Shown here: one piece after another, positions 7,752 to 16,209 of the stretch | Layout: every line of letters starts with the position of its first letter | How positions within the stretch are numbered: the stretch's first letter is position 1 | Assembly (NCBI GenBank): GCA_963711725.1 | Contig: CAVQFO010000059.1 | Span: 1 to 30,756, forward strand | Direction: 5' to 3' | Origin: CAVQFO01 sp963711725 | GTDB lineage: Bacteria; Pseudomonadota; Gammaproteobacteria; Nitrococcales; Aquisalimonadaceae | DNA length: 30,756 nucleotides | The notes under the pieces: model-generated | What the model saw: the letters and a program-made list of their open reading frames with translations, nothing else | What the model was told of the DNA's origin: nothing | The model's database searches: none | Translations under genes and position numbers: made by a program

Positions 7752-8908
7752 CGTATCGCCTCGGTGGCTCCCTCGGTGAGAATGCGGCGGCCAATGATCA
7801 CGCGCATGATTTCATTGGTGCCTTCCAGAATCTGGTGGACGCGCGTATCGCGGATGTAGCGTTCCAGCGGATATTCCCGGATGTAGCCGTAGCCGCCGTG
7901 AAGCTGCAACGCCTGATTGCAGATCTCGAAACCGGCATCGGTGGCGAAGCGTTTGGCCATGGCGCAGTAGGTTGTGGCCTCCGGATCGGCCTTGTCCAGC
8001 TTGTACGCGGCGAGCCGCACAATCTGCCGCGCGGCCACGAGTTCCGTCGCCATGTCGGCGACTCGGAACTGCAGGGCCTGAAACTGGGCCAGCGGCTGGC
8101 CGAACTGTTTACGCTCGTGAAGATAGCGGCGGGCCGTTTCCAGCGCCACCTGGGCCGTCCCCAACGAGCAGGAGGCGATATTGATACGGCCGCCGTCCAG
8201 GCCCTTCATGGCAATCTTGAAGCCTTCGCCCTCCGCGCCCAGGCGACACTCCGCAGGCACCCGACAGTCCTCGAAGGTAACGGCGCGCGTGGGCTGACTG
8301 TTCCAGCCCAGCTTCTCCTCCTTGCGCCCGTAGGTGATCCCCGGCGAATCGGCCGGCACGGCGAATGCCGAGATGCCTCGGGGCCCCGCCTCGCCGGTGC
8401 GGGCCATCACGACCAACACATCAGTGTCGCCGGCGCCGGAGGTGAACACCTTGTTACCGTTGAGCACGTAGTGATCGCCGTCGCGCCGGGCCGAGGTGCG
8501 GAGATTCGCCGCATCCGATCCGGCCCCGGGCTCGGTGAGGCAATAGGAGGCCAACTTCGTCCCGGCAACGAGTTCCGGACACCATCGTTCGCGAACCGAA
8601 TCGGAGCCCCATGTGGCGATCATCCAGGTCGCCATGTTGTGGATCGTGATAAACGCGGTGGTCGAGGTGCATCCGCCTGCCAGTTCCTCGAAGATGATGG
8701 CCGCGTCCAGACGGCTCAAGCCAAGGCCGCCCGACTCCTCGGGCGTATAGATCCCGCAAAAGCCAAGATCGCCGGCCATGGCGATGACGTCCTTGGGGAA
8801 AATGCACTCGGCATCCCACCGCGCCGCGTGGGGCGCCATTTCATTGGCCGCAAACTTGCGAGCGGCCTCCTGGAACGCGAGTTGTTCGTCGCTCAGGTCA
8901 AAGTCCAT
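7748..8908 (-). CDS. Acyl-CoA dehydrogenase, isobutyryl-CoA dehydrogenase-like
   Basis: This 386-residue FAD enzyme has the full acyl-CoA dehydrogenase pattern: an N-terminal helical domain (DEQLAFQEAARKFA), the YCLTEPGAGSDAANL signature, GDGG-type FAD contacts (KGLDGGRINIASCSLG) and the C-terminal QALQLHGGYGYIREYPLERYIRD block. The catalytic base should be the first glutamate of EGTNE (about residue 362). The segment CAMAKRFATDAGFEICNQALQLHGGYGY and the end QILEGTNEIMR resemble ACAD8 (isobutyryl-CoA dehydrogenase) more than the medium- or short-chain enzymes, which suggests valine catabolism. The ATG at 8908 has AAGGGA upstream. It is the first gene of a two-gene unit with the hydratase. No mmsA/mmsB-type gene is in the window. 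Confidence 0.9.
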   Translation of the reverse strand: MDFDLSDEQLAFQEAARKFAANEMAPHAARWDAECIFPKDVIAMAGDLGFCGIYTPEESGGLGLSRLDAAIIFEELAGGCTSTTAFITIHNMATWMIATWGSDSVRERWCPELVAGTKLASYCLTEPGAGSDAANLRTSARRDGDHYVLNGNKVFTSGAGDTDVLVVMARTGEAGPRGISAFAVPADSPGITYGRKEEKLGWNSQPTRAVTFEDCRVPAECRLGAEGEGFKIAMKGLDGGRINIASCSLGTAQVALETARRYLHERKQFGQPLAQFQALQFRVADMATELVAARQIVRLAAYKLDKADPEATTYCAMAKRFATDAGFEICNQALQLHGGYGYIREYPLERYIRDTRVHQILEGTNEIMRVIIGRRILTEGATEAIR

Positions 8909-9093
8909 CGTTCGATCCCTTGTTTCGCATTGGAACGGGTGCGCGAAAAGGCACCTCGGGGCGTGTCACCGGCGATCGGCCGGCCGATGTTCTCGCGCCG
9001 GCCCGAATCTATCCGACGCTGCACAGCCTCAATTCAATGACATTAGGCCGGGCATGGTCGGGATGCAAACGGCCGCTGAACAGGCGGACAGCG

Positions 9094-9498
9094 CTACTTG
9101 GAGGGCACGGTGAAGCTCACCGTCGCGACCTTGATCGACCCCATGTCCGCGATGCGCACGACCAGGCCGTTGCGCGCGCTCTTGCGCGCCGTGAACTGGT
9201 GGCCTTCCTTGTTTTCCATCGCAATGGCGTAGCCGTTCCGCGTGGCGTAGTCCTTGAATTGCTTGTAGACCACATTCGGGCTTTTCGAAAACGTAGCGCT
9301 GACAACGATCTGTTTGACTCCGGAGAGCTGCGTGGTCCGGGTCGTCAAATCGGCCCCATCCGGAAAGGGGAAATCGGCGGGAACGCCGGCGGGCAGATCG
9401 GCCCGCTCGCCCGCGAAAGCCTCGGCCCCCACCGCGAATTGCGCCAGCGGGGCAACCACCAAAAGGCCGAGCACCACACCCTTGAGCCATCGGTTCAT
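9094..9498 (-). CDS. Exported protein of unknown function
   Basis: This 134-residue protein has a clear signal peptide (MNRWLKGVVLGLLVVAPLAQ, cleavage likely near AVGAEA) followed by a periplasmic domain of about 105 residues that is rich in beta strands and has no cysteines. The start at 9498 is chosen over the ATG at 9504 because AGGAGG sits six bases upstream of it but directly touches the earlier ATG. Segments such as FPFPDGADLTTRTTQL and VVYKQFKDYATRNGYAI suggest a small domain used in several secreted hypothetical proteins, but I do not recognise the family. It stands alone, on the same strand as its neighbours but with gaps of 185 and 155 bases. Confidence 0.75.
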   Translation of the reverse strand: MNRWLKGVVLGLLVVAPLAQFAVGAEAFAGERADLPAGVPADFPFPDGADLTTRTTQLSGVKQIVVSATFSKSPNVVYKQFKDYATRNGYAIAMENKEGHQFTARKSARNGLVVRIADMGSIKVATVSFTVPSK

Positions 9499-9653
9499 GT
9501 ACATCCTCCTTGTGTCGTTCGATTCACAGGTGCGCGTGGGTAAATCTGCGTCTCCTGAAGGGACGCCAAAACGATGTGCCCCGGAAATTTCGGAACATTC
9601 CGCAGTCTAATTAGTCCGTTACGTTGGGCCAACCCCGGCCGCGTCTCCCCCGA

Positions 9654-10586
9654 CTACACCCCCAATTTCGAGCGCAGGAATGCCACCTGTACCTGAGAGG
9701 CTTCGTCAAACCGCTCGCCGGGATGGTACAACAGCCCGAAATGGCCGTCGGCGATGTCATGCCACTGCTTGTCTGCAGGGACCTGTTCGTAGGCCGCCCG
9801 GGATACCTTGGGATTGGCGTGGACCATCTCATCCTCCGGCGCCACCATGAACAGCGATGGAACCCGCAGGAACGCCGCGCAGATATAAGGGCACGCGACG
9901 TAGCTGATCGGTGTAGGCGGAATGACCCGCGTCGCGCGGTTCACCCAATCCGACCCCGGCCGGCCGCCATAATCGATGAACCATCGAAACGCCTGAATCG
10001 GAGCCAGCAGCGAAGGCGTACCGAGCTGGTCCGGGGACACTACCGGAATCGGCCCGGTGGTGGTCTCCGGCGTGCCGTTCACGTCTCCGCCGGACAACGT
10101 CTCCCGAATGACCCGCAGGGCGTCCCCCGACGGGCTGAACGCCGGCGCGCCGGCGCCGAACACCGGGCATTGCGCAACCACCGCCCTGACCCGCTCATCG
10201 CAAGCCGCCACGACGACCACCTCTCCGCCGGTATAACTGTCTCCCCAAAGCGCGATCCGTTCCGGATCGATCAGCGGCTGCCTGGATGCAAACGACAAGG
10301 CGTCGACGTAGCCTCGGCATTGGATCCACGGATTGATCTCCAAGCGCGGCTCGCCGTCGCTGCGACCGAAATTGCGGTGGTCGTACACCACGGCCGCAAT
10401 ACCCGCGCGGGCAAAGGCCCGGGCATATTCGATCGCCACCATGTTGACCGTCGCCGAGGTGCCGTGGGCCATGACCACAGCCAGGTGTTTCCCCGTCGAA
10501 CCGGACGGCGCCACCAATACGCCCCGCAGAACAGCGCCCTCCGACGAAAACTCAACCGGATTCTCGACGAGCGTCATGGAATCCAT
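9654..10586 (-). CDS. Alpha/beta hydrolase
   Basis: This 310-residue protein has an alpha/beta hydrolase fold: the HGT oxyanion segment (VVMAHGTSATVN, about residues 37-48), the DHRNFGRSDGE loop, a nucleophile elbow GDSYTGG (Ser117), an acidic residue in VAPEDEMV and the catalytic histidine in DGHFGLLY. The elbow has the GxSxxGG form seen in dienelactone-hydrolase and Xaa-Pro-peptidase-like relatives rather than plain GxSxG. The region between about residues 130 and 230 probably forms a lid over the active site. No signal peptide is present. The substrate is unknown; esterase or peptidase activity would fit. An in-frame ATG at 10577 is an alternative start. Confidence 0.85.
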   Translation of the reverse strand: MDSMTLVENPVEFSSEGAVLRGVLVAPSGSTGKHLAVVMAHGTSATVNMVAIEYARAFARAGIAAVVYDHRNFGRSDGEPRLEINPWIQCRGYVDALSFASRQPLIDPERIALWGDSYTGGEVVVVAACDERVRAVVAQCPVFGAGAPAFSPSGDALRVIRETLSGGDVNGTPETTTGPIPVVSPDQLGTPSLLAPIQAFRWFIDYGGRPGSDWVNRATRVIPPTPISYVACPYICAAFLRVPSLFMVAPEDEMVHANPKVSRAAYEQVPADKQWHDIADGHFGLLYHPGERFDEASQVQVAFLRSKLGV

Positions 10587-10754
10587 CCCCCGTCTTGATC
10601 GTTCTTGGCCACGCTAGCCTGCAGAGAGAAACCGCAGGACACCTGCATCCCCCTGCCTGCTCCCTGGGATAGGCCCACGGCTGGATCGCGTGGCCCTGTC
10701 AATTTATAGCCGCTGGCACCCCGCGTGCCCAGCGGCACGGCAGGCGCCACAACC

Positions 10755-10768
10755 TTGACCGTGGTCAA
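10755..10768. promoter_or_regulatory. Inverted repeat between divergent hydrolase and CPBP-like genes
   Basis: TTGACC-GT-GGTCAA is a six-pair inverted repeat, 55 bases before the membrane-protein start at 10824 and inside the divergent intergenic region 10587-10823. It could be an operator, or its left arm could serve as a -35 box on the plus strand, although I see no good -10 box. No regulator gene is adjacent. Confidence 0.25.
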
Positions 10769-10823
10769 CCGAAGCCCAGCAGTTCCGGCCTACGATCTTC
10801 GATACAGCCTGGAGCCTTGCGCC

Positions 10824-11609
10824 ATGAGTCATCGAGTGCGAATCCTGCTCAGCGCCGTCGCGTTCTATCTCGTATGGGTCGTGGCAACCTGGTTCTTCGA
10901 GGGCCGCATCGACACCTTGCTGCGCCCGGACGCTGTCGGCGCCCGGATCGCCTACGCATTTCTCGCCAACCTGTTGCTGGGTGTCGCGGGAGGGTTAGCG
11001 CTGCTCTGGGTCTGGCGGAGACAAGGACTCGAACGATCCGGGATGCTCGGATTTCCGGGCGGGCGCCGCACGGTGATCAGCATGATCGTGGGCGTGGTGC
11101 TGGGCCTCGTATTCTATTTCGTCCAGGGCGCCCCGTCGCTGAACCCGACCGTCATCGTCAACGCCTACGCCCAGGTATTCGTCGTATCCGCGGCGGAGAT
11201 CGTGGTGTGCTGGGCCGTCGTCGCAACCGCTGTCGTGCTGAACCTGCCGGGTCTTCGGCCCGCAACCGCTGAATTGATCGCCGCAGTCATCGCGAGTCTC
11301 CTGTTCGGGCTCTATCACTACGCGCACAGCGCGCCGTTCAACACGCTCCCCATGGTCGCCTTTCTCTCCCTCATCGGTCTGGGCACCAGCGCGTTCTTCT
11401 TCATCAGCCGAGACCTCGCCGGCACTGTGCTCTTTCACAACTTCCTGGGGACTTACGGCGTCGTGCGGGCGCTGGTCGCCGCCAAGGCGCTCGGACCGAT
11501 GAATGCCCTGCAAATACCCTTACTTGGAACCGCCGGTCTGACGCTGATCATCATCGGAGCGGGATACGTTCTTATCCGAAGAGCGCCGGCGCAGGGGACG
11601 ATCACCTAA
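10824..11609 (+). CDS. CPBP-like intramembrane protein with degenerate protease motifs
   Basis: This 261-residue protein has about seven or eight transmembrane helices. Its layout recalls CPBP/Abi (CAAX-processing-like) intramembrane proteases: a helix with an acidic residue (VSAAEIVVCWAVV), then a helix with the FxxxH-type motif (LLFGLYHYAH), then a helix with a further histidine (TVLFHNFLGTYG). The usual EExxxR motif is reduced to AE with no arginine, so protease activity is doubtful. The start at 10824 is preferred over the open frame from 10725 because CTGGAG lies nine bases upstream and the hydrophobic helix begins directly after it. Another multi-pass membrane family cannot be excluded. 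Confidence 0.65.
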   Translation: MSHRVRILLSAVAFYLVWVVATWFFEGRIDTLLRPDAVGARIAYAFLANLLLGVAGGLALLWVWRRQGLERSGMLGFPGGRRTVISMIVGVVLGLVFYFVQGAPSLNPTVIVNAYAQVFVVSAAEIVVCWAVVATAVVLNLPGLRPATAELIAAVIASLLFGLYHYAHSAPFNTLPMVAFLSLIGLGTSAFFFISRDLAGTVLFHNFLGTYGVVRALVAAKALGPMNALQIPLLGTAGLTLIIIGAGYVLIRRAPAQGTIT

Positions 11610-11627
11610 CCGTTCGGGACGCAGCGC

Positions 11628-11861
11628 CTAGGAATCGCCGTCCGACTCCTCTTTCCGCCCCAGCCGCGCCAGATGCATCTGCAACTCGTCCTCGCTGAGA
11701 TCCAGATGCTCCAGCACCCGCCCATACAACATCACCGACGGCACGGGCCGGCCGCCGAGTTCACGCTGGGTCTCGTTGAGCACGTACAGGATGATCCGTT
11801 CGACGCGGGTGAGCCCGTCGCGTACGTCCGGGATATTGTTCAGGATTTCGCGCTCGTTCAT
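11628..11861 (-). CDS. Small acidic helical protein of unknown function
   Basis: This 77-residue soluble protein (MNEREILNNIPDVRDGLTRVERIILYVLNET...) appears all-helical, with no cysteines and no membrane segment. The middle, ETQRELGGRPVPSVMLYGRVLEHLDLSEDELQMHLARL, could form a small helix-turn-helix-like bundle, but I do not recognise the family. It is convergent with the CPBP-like gene with only 18 bases between the stops, and upstream of it lies the end of the aspartic protease gene on the same strand. The clean amphipathic composition makes it likely to be real. Confidence 0.6.
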   Translation of the reverse strand: MNEREILNNIPDVRDGLTRVERIILYVLNETQRELGGRPVPSVMLYGRVLEHLDLSEDELQMHLARLGRKEESDGDS

Positions 11862-11957
11862 TGGTCATTCGCCCCACAAGCCGGGCGTTCCGGCGCAATG
11901 CCCTTCGGTTATTGGGCCCTACTTCGGATGCCGCGCCGGTCCACACGCTGATCGGCC

Positions 11958-12491
11958 TCATGGCTGCTGAGTCAGGGTCAGGCGATCACCGGACTGGGAA
12001 AAGTCCAGGTTGCGGAGAAAGCTCATGCCCAGCAGAACCTGATCATCGGCCATGCCGGGATTGATGGACGCGCGCACGCCGCGCAACCGAATGGCGCCGA
12101 GTCTCACCTCATCCAACTTCGTGGCGTACCCGATGGCCGTGCCGTTCGCCGTTTCATAGCGCCCCGGAGCACCTCTTTGCAAGCCCAGCCGGCGGGCCAC
12201 GCCCTCTGGAATGGCCACATCGGTGGCGCCGGTATCGAGGATAAACTCCACCGGCTGTCCGTTGATCGAGCCGGAGGCCACGTAGTGCCCATATCGATTA
12301 CGCTGCAGCACCACGACACGGGCACCGTCCGCCGCTACGGTCTTCTCCAGATGGTCGTTCGGGTTGCGCTGGTGCGCCAGGTAGGCATTAAAACCCAGAG
12401 TAAGCAGACCCAGAACCACGAGCCACATCAAGCCAAACATCCATCGGCCGATGCGGCGCTGCCCGGCCGCGGAATCAGTCTGAATATTCAT
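11958..12491 (-). CDS. Membrane-anchored retropepsin-like aspartic protease (TIGR02281/clan AA)
   Basis: This 177-residue protein has one N-terminal transmembrane helix (about residues 17-38) and a periplasmic single-domain aspartic protease. The active-site motif is FILDTGATDVAIPEGVA (Asp86-Thr-Gly-Ala), followed by the flap-like region and the C-terminal VLLGMSFLRNLDFSQSGDRLTL, as in TIGR02281 proteins. Like retroviral proteases, such a domain would have to dimerise to be active. The start at 12491 is chosen because the longer frame to 12623 is simply the translated intergenic repeat at 12541-12610. The ribosome-binding site is weak. The substrate is unknown. Confidence 0.85.
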   Translation of the reverse strand: MNIQTDSAAGQRRIGRWMFGLMWLVVLGLLTLGFNAYLAHQRNPNDHLEKTVAADGARVVVLQRNRYGHYVASGSINGQPVEFILDTGATDVAIPEGVARRLGLQRGAPGRYETANGTAIGYATKLDEVRLGAIRLRGVRASINPGMADDQVLLGMSFLRNLDFSQSGDRLTLTQQP

Positions 12492-12540
12492 GATGCGAGT
12501 ATACCCGCGTCGTCTCCGCAATCGATATTTTCGAGCACCG

Positions 12541-12610
12541 TAGGTTGGGCTGACAAAGGAAGCCCAACATGCCAAGGCCGGGGAGATATCGGGCTTGCCG
12601 CTCCAACCTA
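12541..12610 (+). repeat. BIME-like repeat copy 1
   Basis: This is a two-hairpin repeat in the divergent region between the protease and EF-hand genes. The left unit is intact (TAGGTTGGGCT, loop, AGCCCAAC); the right unit is worn (GGGCTTGCCGCTCCAACCTA). The stretch 12492-12783 holds only this repeat and, presumably, the two divergent promoters, which I could not place. Confidence 0.8.
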
Positions 12611-12783
12611 GGGAGACGCTCAAACGGGGAACCCGCCGTCGCTACCTTGCGGGGCTTCCTCTACAAAATCCGATGGTATACCCCAGTTTACGGGCCGGTG
12701 CCCTCTTCGATACTTGTAGTTTCAGAATCGTTCAGGAAGACGATTCAGGAGCAAGAAAAACTTCACCGAAGGGGAGATGGAGC

Positions 12784-13359
12784 ATGCGCAAATGTCTCAC
12801 GGTCGCGGTCACGGCGATCATACTGAGTGGCTGTGCCTCCGGCCTGCAGAACCTGAATCCCTTTTCATCAAGCGGATTCAGCAAGATCGACGCCAACGAT
12901 GATGGCGTGATCAGCCGGGGCGAGGCACAGGCATATCCGTCTCTGGCGAGGAATTTCAGTCGAATGGACACCAATCACGACCAGAATATCAACAAGAGGG
13001 AATACGCCGCGGCAACCACGTTTTTGAACTCCAAGCCCGATTTCAGCAGTTATGATGCCAACAATGACGGCATCATCACGCGACAGGAGACCGACGCCTC
13101 AACGGGCGGCTTGGGCGAGGTATTCGGTCGGGTTGATGCCGACGGCGACGGCAACATTAGCCGCATGGAGTTCAAGGCAGCCACCATCAACCCCGTACAG
13201 GGCTTGAAATTCAGCGACCTCGATGCGGATGGTGACGGGTCCATCGATGACAAAGAGGCCACCAAGGCACCCATGCTCAGCGCCAATTTCCGCCGTATAG
13301 ACATCAACGGCGACGGCCAGATCACCAAATCCGAGTTCAACACCGCTCAGAATCGATAG
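12784..13359 (+). CDS. Outer-membrane-type lipoprotein with six EF-hand loops
   Basis: This 191-residue protein has a lipoprotein signal peptide with lipobox LSGC (lipidated Cys17); the next residues are Ala-Ser with no Asp at +2, which predicts the outer membrane. The mature part is almost entirely calcium-binding loops with the 12-residue D...E spacing: D36-E47, D62-E73, D91-E102, D118-E129, D147-E158 and D173-E184. Loops 4 to 6 (DADGDGNISRME, DADGDGSIDDKE, DINGDGQITKSE) are near canonical; loop 2 (DTNHDQNINKRE) has Gln in place of the usual Gly at position 6. It should bind several calcium ions in the periplasm, as a sensor, buffer or structural protein. The ATG at 12784 follows AAGGGGAG. 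Confidence 0.9.
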   Translation: MRKCLTVAVTAIILSGCASGLQNLNPFSSSGFSKIDANDDGVISRGEAQAYPSLARNFSRMDTNHDQNINKREYAAATTFLNSKPDFSSYDANNDGIITRQETDASTGGLGEVFGRVDADGDGNISRMEFKAATINPVQGLKFSDLDADGDGSIDDKEATKAPMLSANFRRIDINGDGQITKSEFNTAQNR

Positions 13360-13363
13360 CACG

Positions 13364-13436
13364 GTAGCTTGCGCTGACGAAGGAAGCCCAACATTCCAAG
13401 GCAGGAAGAATGTTGGGCTTGCCAGCCCATCCTACC
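13364..13436 (+). repeat. BIME-like repeat copy 2
   Basis: This copy lies between the stops of the convergent EF-hand and membrane-protein genes (5 and 42 bases away). The left unit has mutated stem bases (GTAGCTTGCGCT against AGCCCAAC); the right hairpin GTTGGGCT-TGCC-AGCCCATC and its CTAC end are nearly intact. It may double as a bidirectional terminator. Confidence 0.8.
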
Positions 13437-13478
13437 CTGCATATGGCACAACGGCCGCAAGAATACCGGGGATGCCCC

Positions 13479-14132
13479 TCAAGTCTCCGTGGTATCCGAA
13501 AGAATCGCCTCACCCTTCACAAACCACGACAAACCAAAGGCCAGCACCGCCAACGACTCCAGCCAGAAAACAGGGTGAAGCGGCTCGAGCGCGCCGCCCC
13601 TGCCGAATACGGCGTACACTCCGGCAACAGCGATGCAGCCGACAATGACCGCCCCACAAATCGCGTACACCTTGTTTCGCCACCGCTTCATCCGGGTCGG
13701 CGTCTTTCTCGGGTCCGACTTTCGGAACAGCACCAGTGAGAAGTACGCCAGCACGAGAAAGAACCCGGCGGCCAAGGCATAGTGAACCCCACCAATGACC
13801 CGCTCCCAATGGGTCGGTTCGGTGAGCGGCGCGGTCGGAAGCAGCGCGGTGCCGACCGCGAACAGGCAGGCGACCTTTCCCGCGAGGTCATCGACGCGTT
13901 CGTAGCCCCGATACGAGAACAGAAAGACGCCAATGGCGCACAGGGTACCGACGAAAACATTGCCCATGCTGGTGTAGTAGTACGCGCTCATAGAACGCTC
14001 GATCCCCGGCCCCTGGATGAGAACCTTCCCGAGCGCAAGCACGAACGGCAGTGCGAGCCCAAGTATCCCGATGGACTTTCGCAGTGTCAGGTACGAAAGG
14101 ACCAGCGAACGGGCCTGTGTAGTTGAGTCCAT
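13479..14132 (-). CDS. Multi-pass membrane protein of unknown function
   Basis: This 217-residue protein has about six transmembrane helices: IGILGLALPFVLALGKVL, NVFVGTLCAIGVFLFSY, VACLFAVGTALLPTAPL, VHYALAAGFFLVLAYFSLVLF, VYAICGAVIVGCIAVAGVYAVF and FWLESLAVLAFGLSWFVKG. The segment MSAYYYTSMGNVFVGTL followed by the YRGYERVDDLAGKVA loop is a pattern seen in DUF998-like and related hypothetical membrane proteins, without known activity. The start at 14132 is preferred because AGGGAG lies six or seven bases upstream; the frame open to 14243 adds no plausible sequence. Confidence 0.75.
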   Translation of the reverse strand: MDSTTQARSLVLSYLTLRKSIGILGLALPFVLALGKVLIQGPGIERSMSAYYYTSMGNVFVGTLCAIGVFLFSYRGYERVDDLAGKVACLFAVGTALLPTAPLTEPTHWERVIGGVHYALAAGFFLVLAYFSLVLFRKSDPRKTPTRMKRWRNKVYAICGAVIVGCIAVAGVYAVFGRGGALEPLHPVFWLESLAVLAFGLSWFVKGEAILSDTTET

Positions 14133-14283
14133 GCAGCTCCCTTCGTCTTGGGCTTCAATGATCCAGGGCCTGAGAAATCGGCCGGCGGCGCCGTCCGCTC
14201 CCCTGTTGGAGAGGATAGCCGTTGAGGCGCGGCCTGGCTCCAAATTGGGGGCACAGAGCTGGTCCGGGCAATCTGAACCGCGC

Positions 14284-14356
14284 CGTAGGTCAGGCTGGGA
14301 AGTCCAACATTCAAACGCCGGGGATATGTTGGGCTTCCTTCGTCAGCCCAACCTAC
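14284..14356 (-). repeat. BIME-like repeat copy 3 (inverted)
   Basis: This copy has the opposite orientation to the others: the intact hairpin (GTTGGGCT-TCCTTCGTC-AGCCCAAC then CTAC) is at the right, and a worn unit (GTAGGTCAGGCTGGGAAGTCCAAC) is at the left. It sits in the 370-base divergent region 14133-14502 between the membrane-protein and LuxR genes, in which I see no other feature. Confidence 0.8.
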
Positions 14357-14502
14357 AGTTCTCGAGAGAAACGAAGCGTCCCGCGACCCTCTGGGCTCGT
14401 GGGCAGAGGTCCCGGGGCGCACCGTTTCGCGTCAAGTTCCGAGGTCGCGCATCCTTGCCATTCTGCTATTTTTTTAGCTCTGGTCGCGATTGGACATGGA
14501 CT

Positions 14503-16179
14503 ATGACCCGCGTCGATCAGCATCCCGGGAACACCCGCCGCTTTGAAACGGCCGACTTCGTTGCCCGCGGACGCGAGGCTCATGGGCGGCGCGCTTGGGC
14601 GGACGCCTATCACTGCTTCCGGCGCGCCGACGAAACCGGCGGACTCCCTGCCGAAGACCTGGAACGATTCGCGGCGTCCGCCTACCTCACCGGGCACGAC
14701 AATGACTATCTCGCGGTCCTCGGCCGCGCGCACAAGGCCTACGAGGAGGCGGGCGAGACGGCGCGTGCCGTTCGATGCGCGTTCTGGATAGGCCTGGAGT
14801 TCGCCTTTCGCGGCGAGGCGGGACCGGCGGGCGGGTGGTTCGGCCGCGCACAGCGGCTCCTCCAGCACCACGAGGACGCCTGCGTTGAGGAGGGCTATCT
14901 TCTTCTGCCGCTGGTCGAACAACACCTGCATGCAGGCGCCCCGGGAAAGGCGGTTTCCGTCGCCGCCCGTGCCGCGGAGATCGGCGATCACTTCGGCGAT
15001 GCCGATTTGACGGCCTGTGCGCGCCACCTCCAGGGCCGCGCCCTGCTCCGCCTGCAGCAGATCGAAAGCGGGCTGGCACTGCTCGACGAAGCGATGGCGG
15101 CGGTAACCGTCGGCGAACTGTCGCCGATCATGACGGGCCTCGTTTACTGTGCCGTCATCGAGGCCTGCCGGCAGGTCTACGCCCTAGACCGGGCAAGGGC
15201 CTGGACCTTGGCCTTGTCGCGCTGGTGCGCGGATCAGCCGCAGCTCCTCGCCTTCACCACCGCCTGCCAGGTCCATCGCGCCGAGATCATGCGTCACGGT
15301 GGCGCGTGGGACGATGCCATCGCGGAGGCGAGCCGCGTCTGCGCGCCCCTGTACCAGGGCACCGATCTTCGGCCCCCCGGCGAGGCGTTCTACGAGCGGG
15401 CCGAAGTGCACCGCCTGCGTGGCGAGTTCCTCACGGCGGAAAGCGAATACAGAAAGGCCAGCCAGTACGGGTTCGAACCCCAGCCCGGGCTTGCCCTCCT
15501 GCGTCTGGCCCAGGGGCGCGTTGCCGATGCCGCGGCCGCCATGCGCCGCGTACTCGATGCGGCGAACGAACCGGCGCGGCGTTCCCGGCTCCTGCCGGCA
15601 TGGTTGGAGATTGCGCTCGAGCTGGGAGAGATGACGGAGGCGCGCTGCGCCGCAGGTGAGCTGCAAGACATGGCGCAGGCCGTCGGCATGCCGGTGCTGG
15701 AAGCCGTCGCCGCCCAGGCGGCCGCCACCGTCGCGCTTGCCGAAGGCGATGCGCGCGGGGCGCTCAGCAAGGCCCGCGCGGCTCTCGCGGTTTGGCTGCA
15801 AGTTGAGGCGCCTTACGATGCCGCCCGGGTGCACTCTTTGATGGGCCTGGCCTGCCGGGCCCTGGGCGACACCGATGGAGCGCTTCTTGAGCTCGATGCC
15901 GCGCGCGCCGCTTTCCGGCGGCTTCGCGCCAAACCCGATCTGGCGCGCGTGGAGGCGCTGCGGGAGACCATCGACGAGACGCCCGCGCACGGTCTCACCG
16001 CGCGCGAACTGGACGTCATCAGACTGGTCGCTGCCGGCATGACCAACAAGGCCATTGCGGAAAAGCTTGGTCTGAGCGTGCGCACCATCGACCGCCACCT
16101 GGAAAACATCTTTCTGAAACTCGACCTGTCTTCACGGTCCGCCGCAACGGCCTACGCCTATCAACACCACCTCGTCTGA
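14503..16179 (+). CDS. LuxR-type transcriptional regulator with TPR-like N-terminus
   Basis: This 558-residue protein has a long alanine-rich all-helical N-terminal region (about 10-485) made of TPR-like pairs (ADAYHCFRRADETGGLP, GEFLTAESEYRKASQYG, GDARGALSKARAALAVWL) and a C-terminal LuxR/GerE DNA-binding domain (498-558: LTARELDVIRLVAAGMTNKAIAEKLGLSVRTIDRHL). No Walker ATPase motif, receiver domain or PAS domain is visible, so it resembles the C-terminal part of MalT/LAL regulators without the ATPase. The signal is unknown. The ATG at 14503 is used; the open frame extends to 14017 only through the repeat and antisense to the neighbouring gene. The methyltransferase downstream is a likely target, with a palindrome between them. 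Confidence 0.85.
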   Translation: MTRVDQHPGNTRRFETADFVARGREAHGRRAWADAYHCFRRADETGGLPAEDLERFAASAYLTGHDNDYLAVLGRAHKAYEEAGETARAVRCAFWIGLEFAFRGEAGPAGGWFGRAQRLLQHHEDACVEEGYLLLPLVEQHLHAGAPGKAVSVAARAAEIGDHFGDADLTACARHLQGRALLRLQQIESGLALLDEAMAAVTVGELSPIMTGLVYCAVIEACRQVYALDRARAWTLALSRWCADQPQLLAFTTACQVHRAEIMRHGGAWDDAIAEASRVCAPLYQGTDLRPPGEAFYERAEVHRLRGEFLTAESEYRKASQYGFEPQPGLALLRLAQGRVADAAAAMRRVLDAANEPARRSRLLPAWLEIALELGEMTEARCAAGELQDMAQAVGMPVLEAVAAQAAATVALAEGDARGALSKARAALAVWLQVEAPYDAARVHSLMGLACRALGDTDGALLELDAARAAFRRLRAKPDLARVEALRETIDETPAHGLTARELDVIRLVAAGMTNKAIAEKLGLSVRTIDRHLENIFLKLDLSSRSAATAYAYQHHLV

Positions 16180-16193
16180 GCCCGTCGCCCGCA

Positions 16194-16209
16194 TGGGTAA
16201 ATTTACCCA
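16194..16209. promoter_or_regulatory. Perfect 16-bp palindrome, candidate operator
   Basis: TGGGTAAATTTACCCA lies 15 bases after the LuxR-type gene and about 230 bases before the methyltransferase. The half-site recurs as CTGGGTAATT at 16229-16238. Its length and symmetry fit a dimeric LuxR-type regulator. It is an AT-centred element in GC-rich DNA and lacks a T-run, so a terminator is less likely. Confidence 0.5.

Noticed and set aside
12492..12623. N-terminal extension of the aspartic protease
   Set aside because: The added residues are translated BIME repeat; similar peptide strings appear at other repeat copies.
14017..14502. N-terminal extension of the LuxR-type regulator
   Set aside because: The frame runs antisense through the neighbouring membrane protein gene and a repeat copy.
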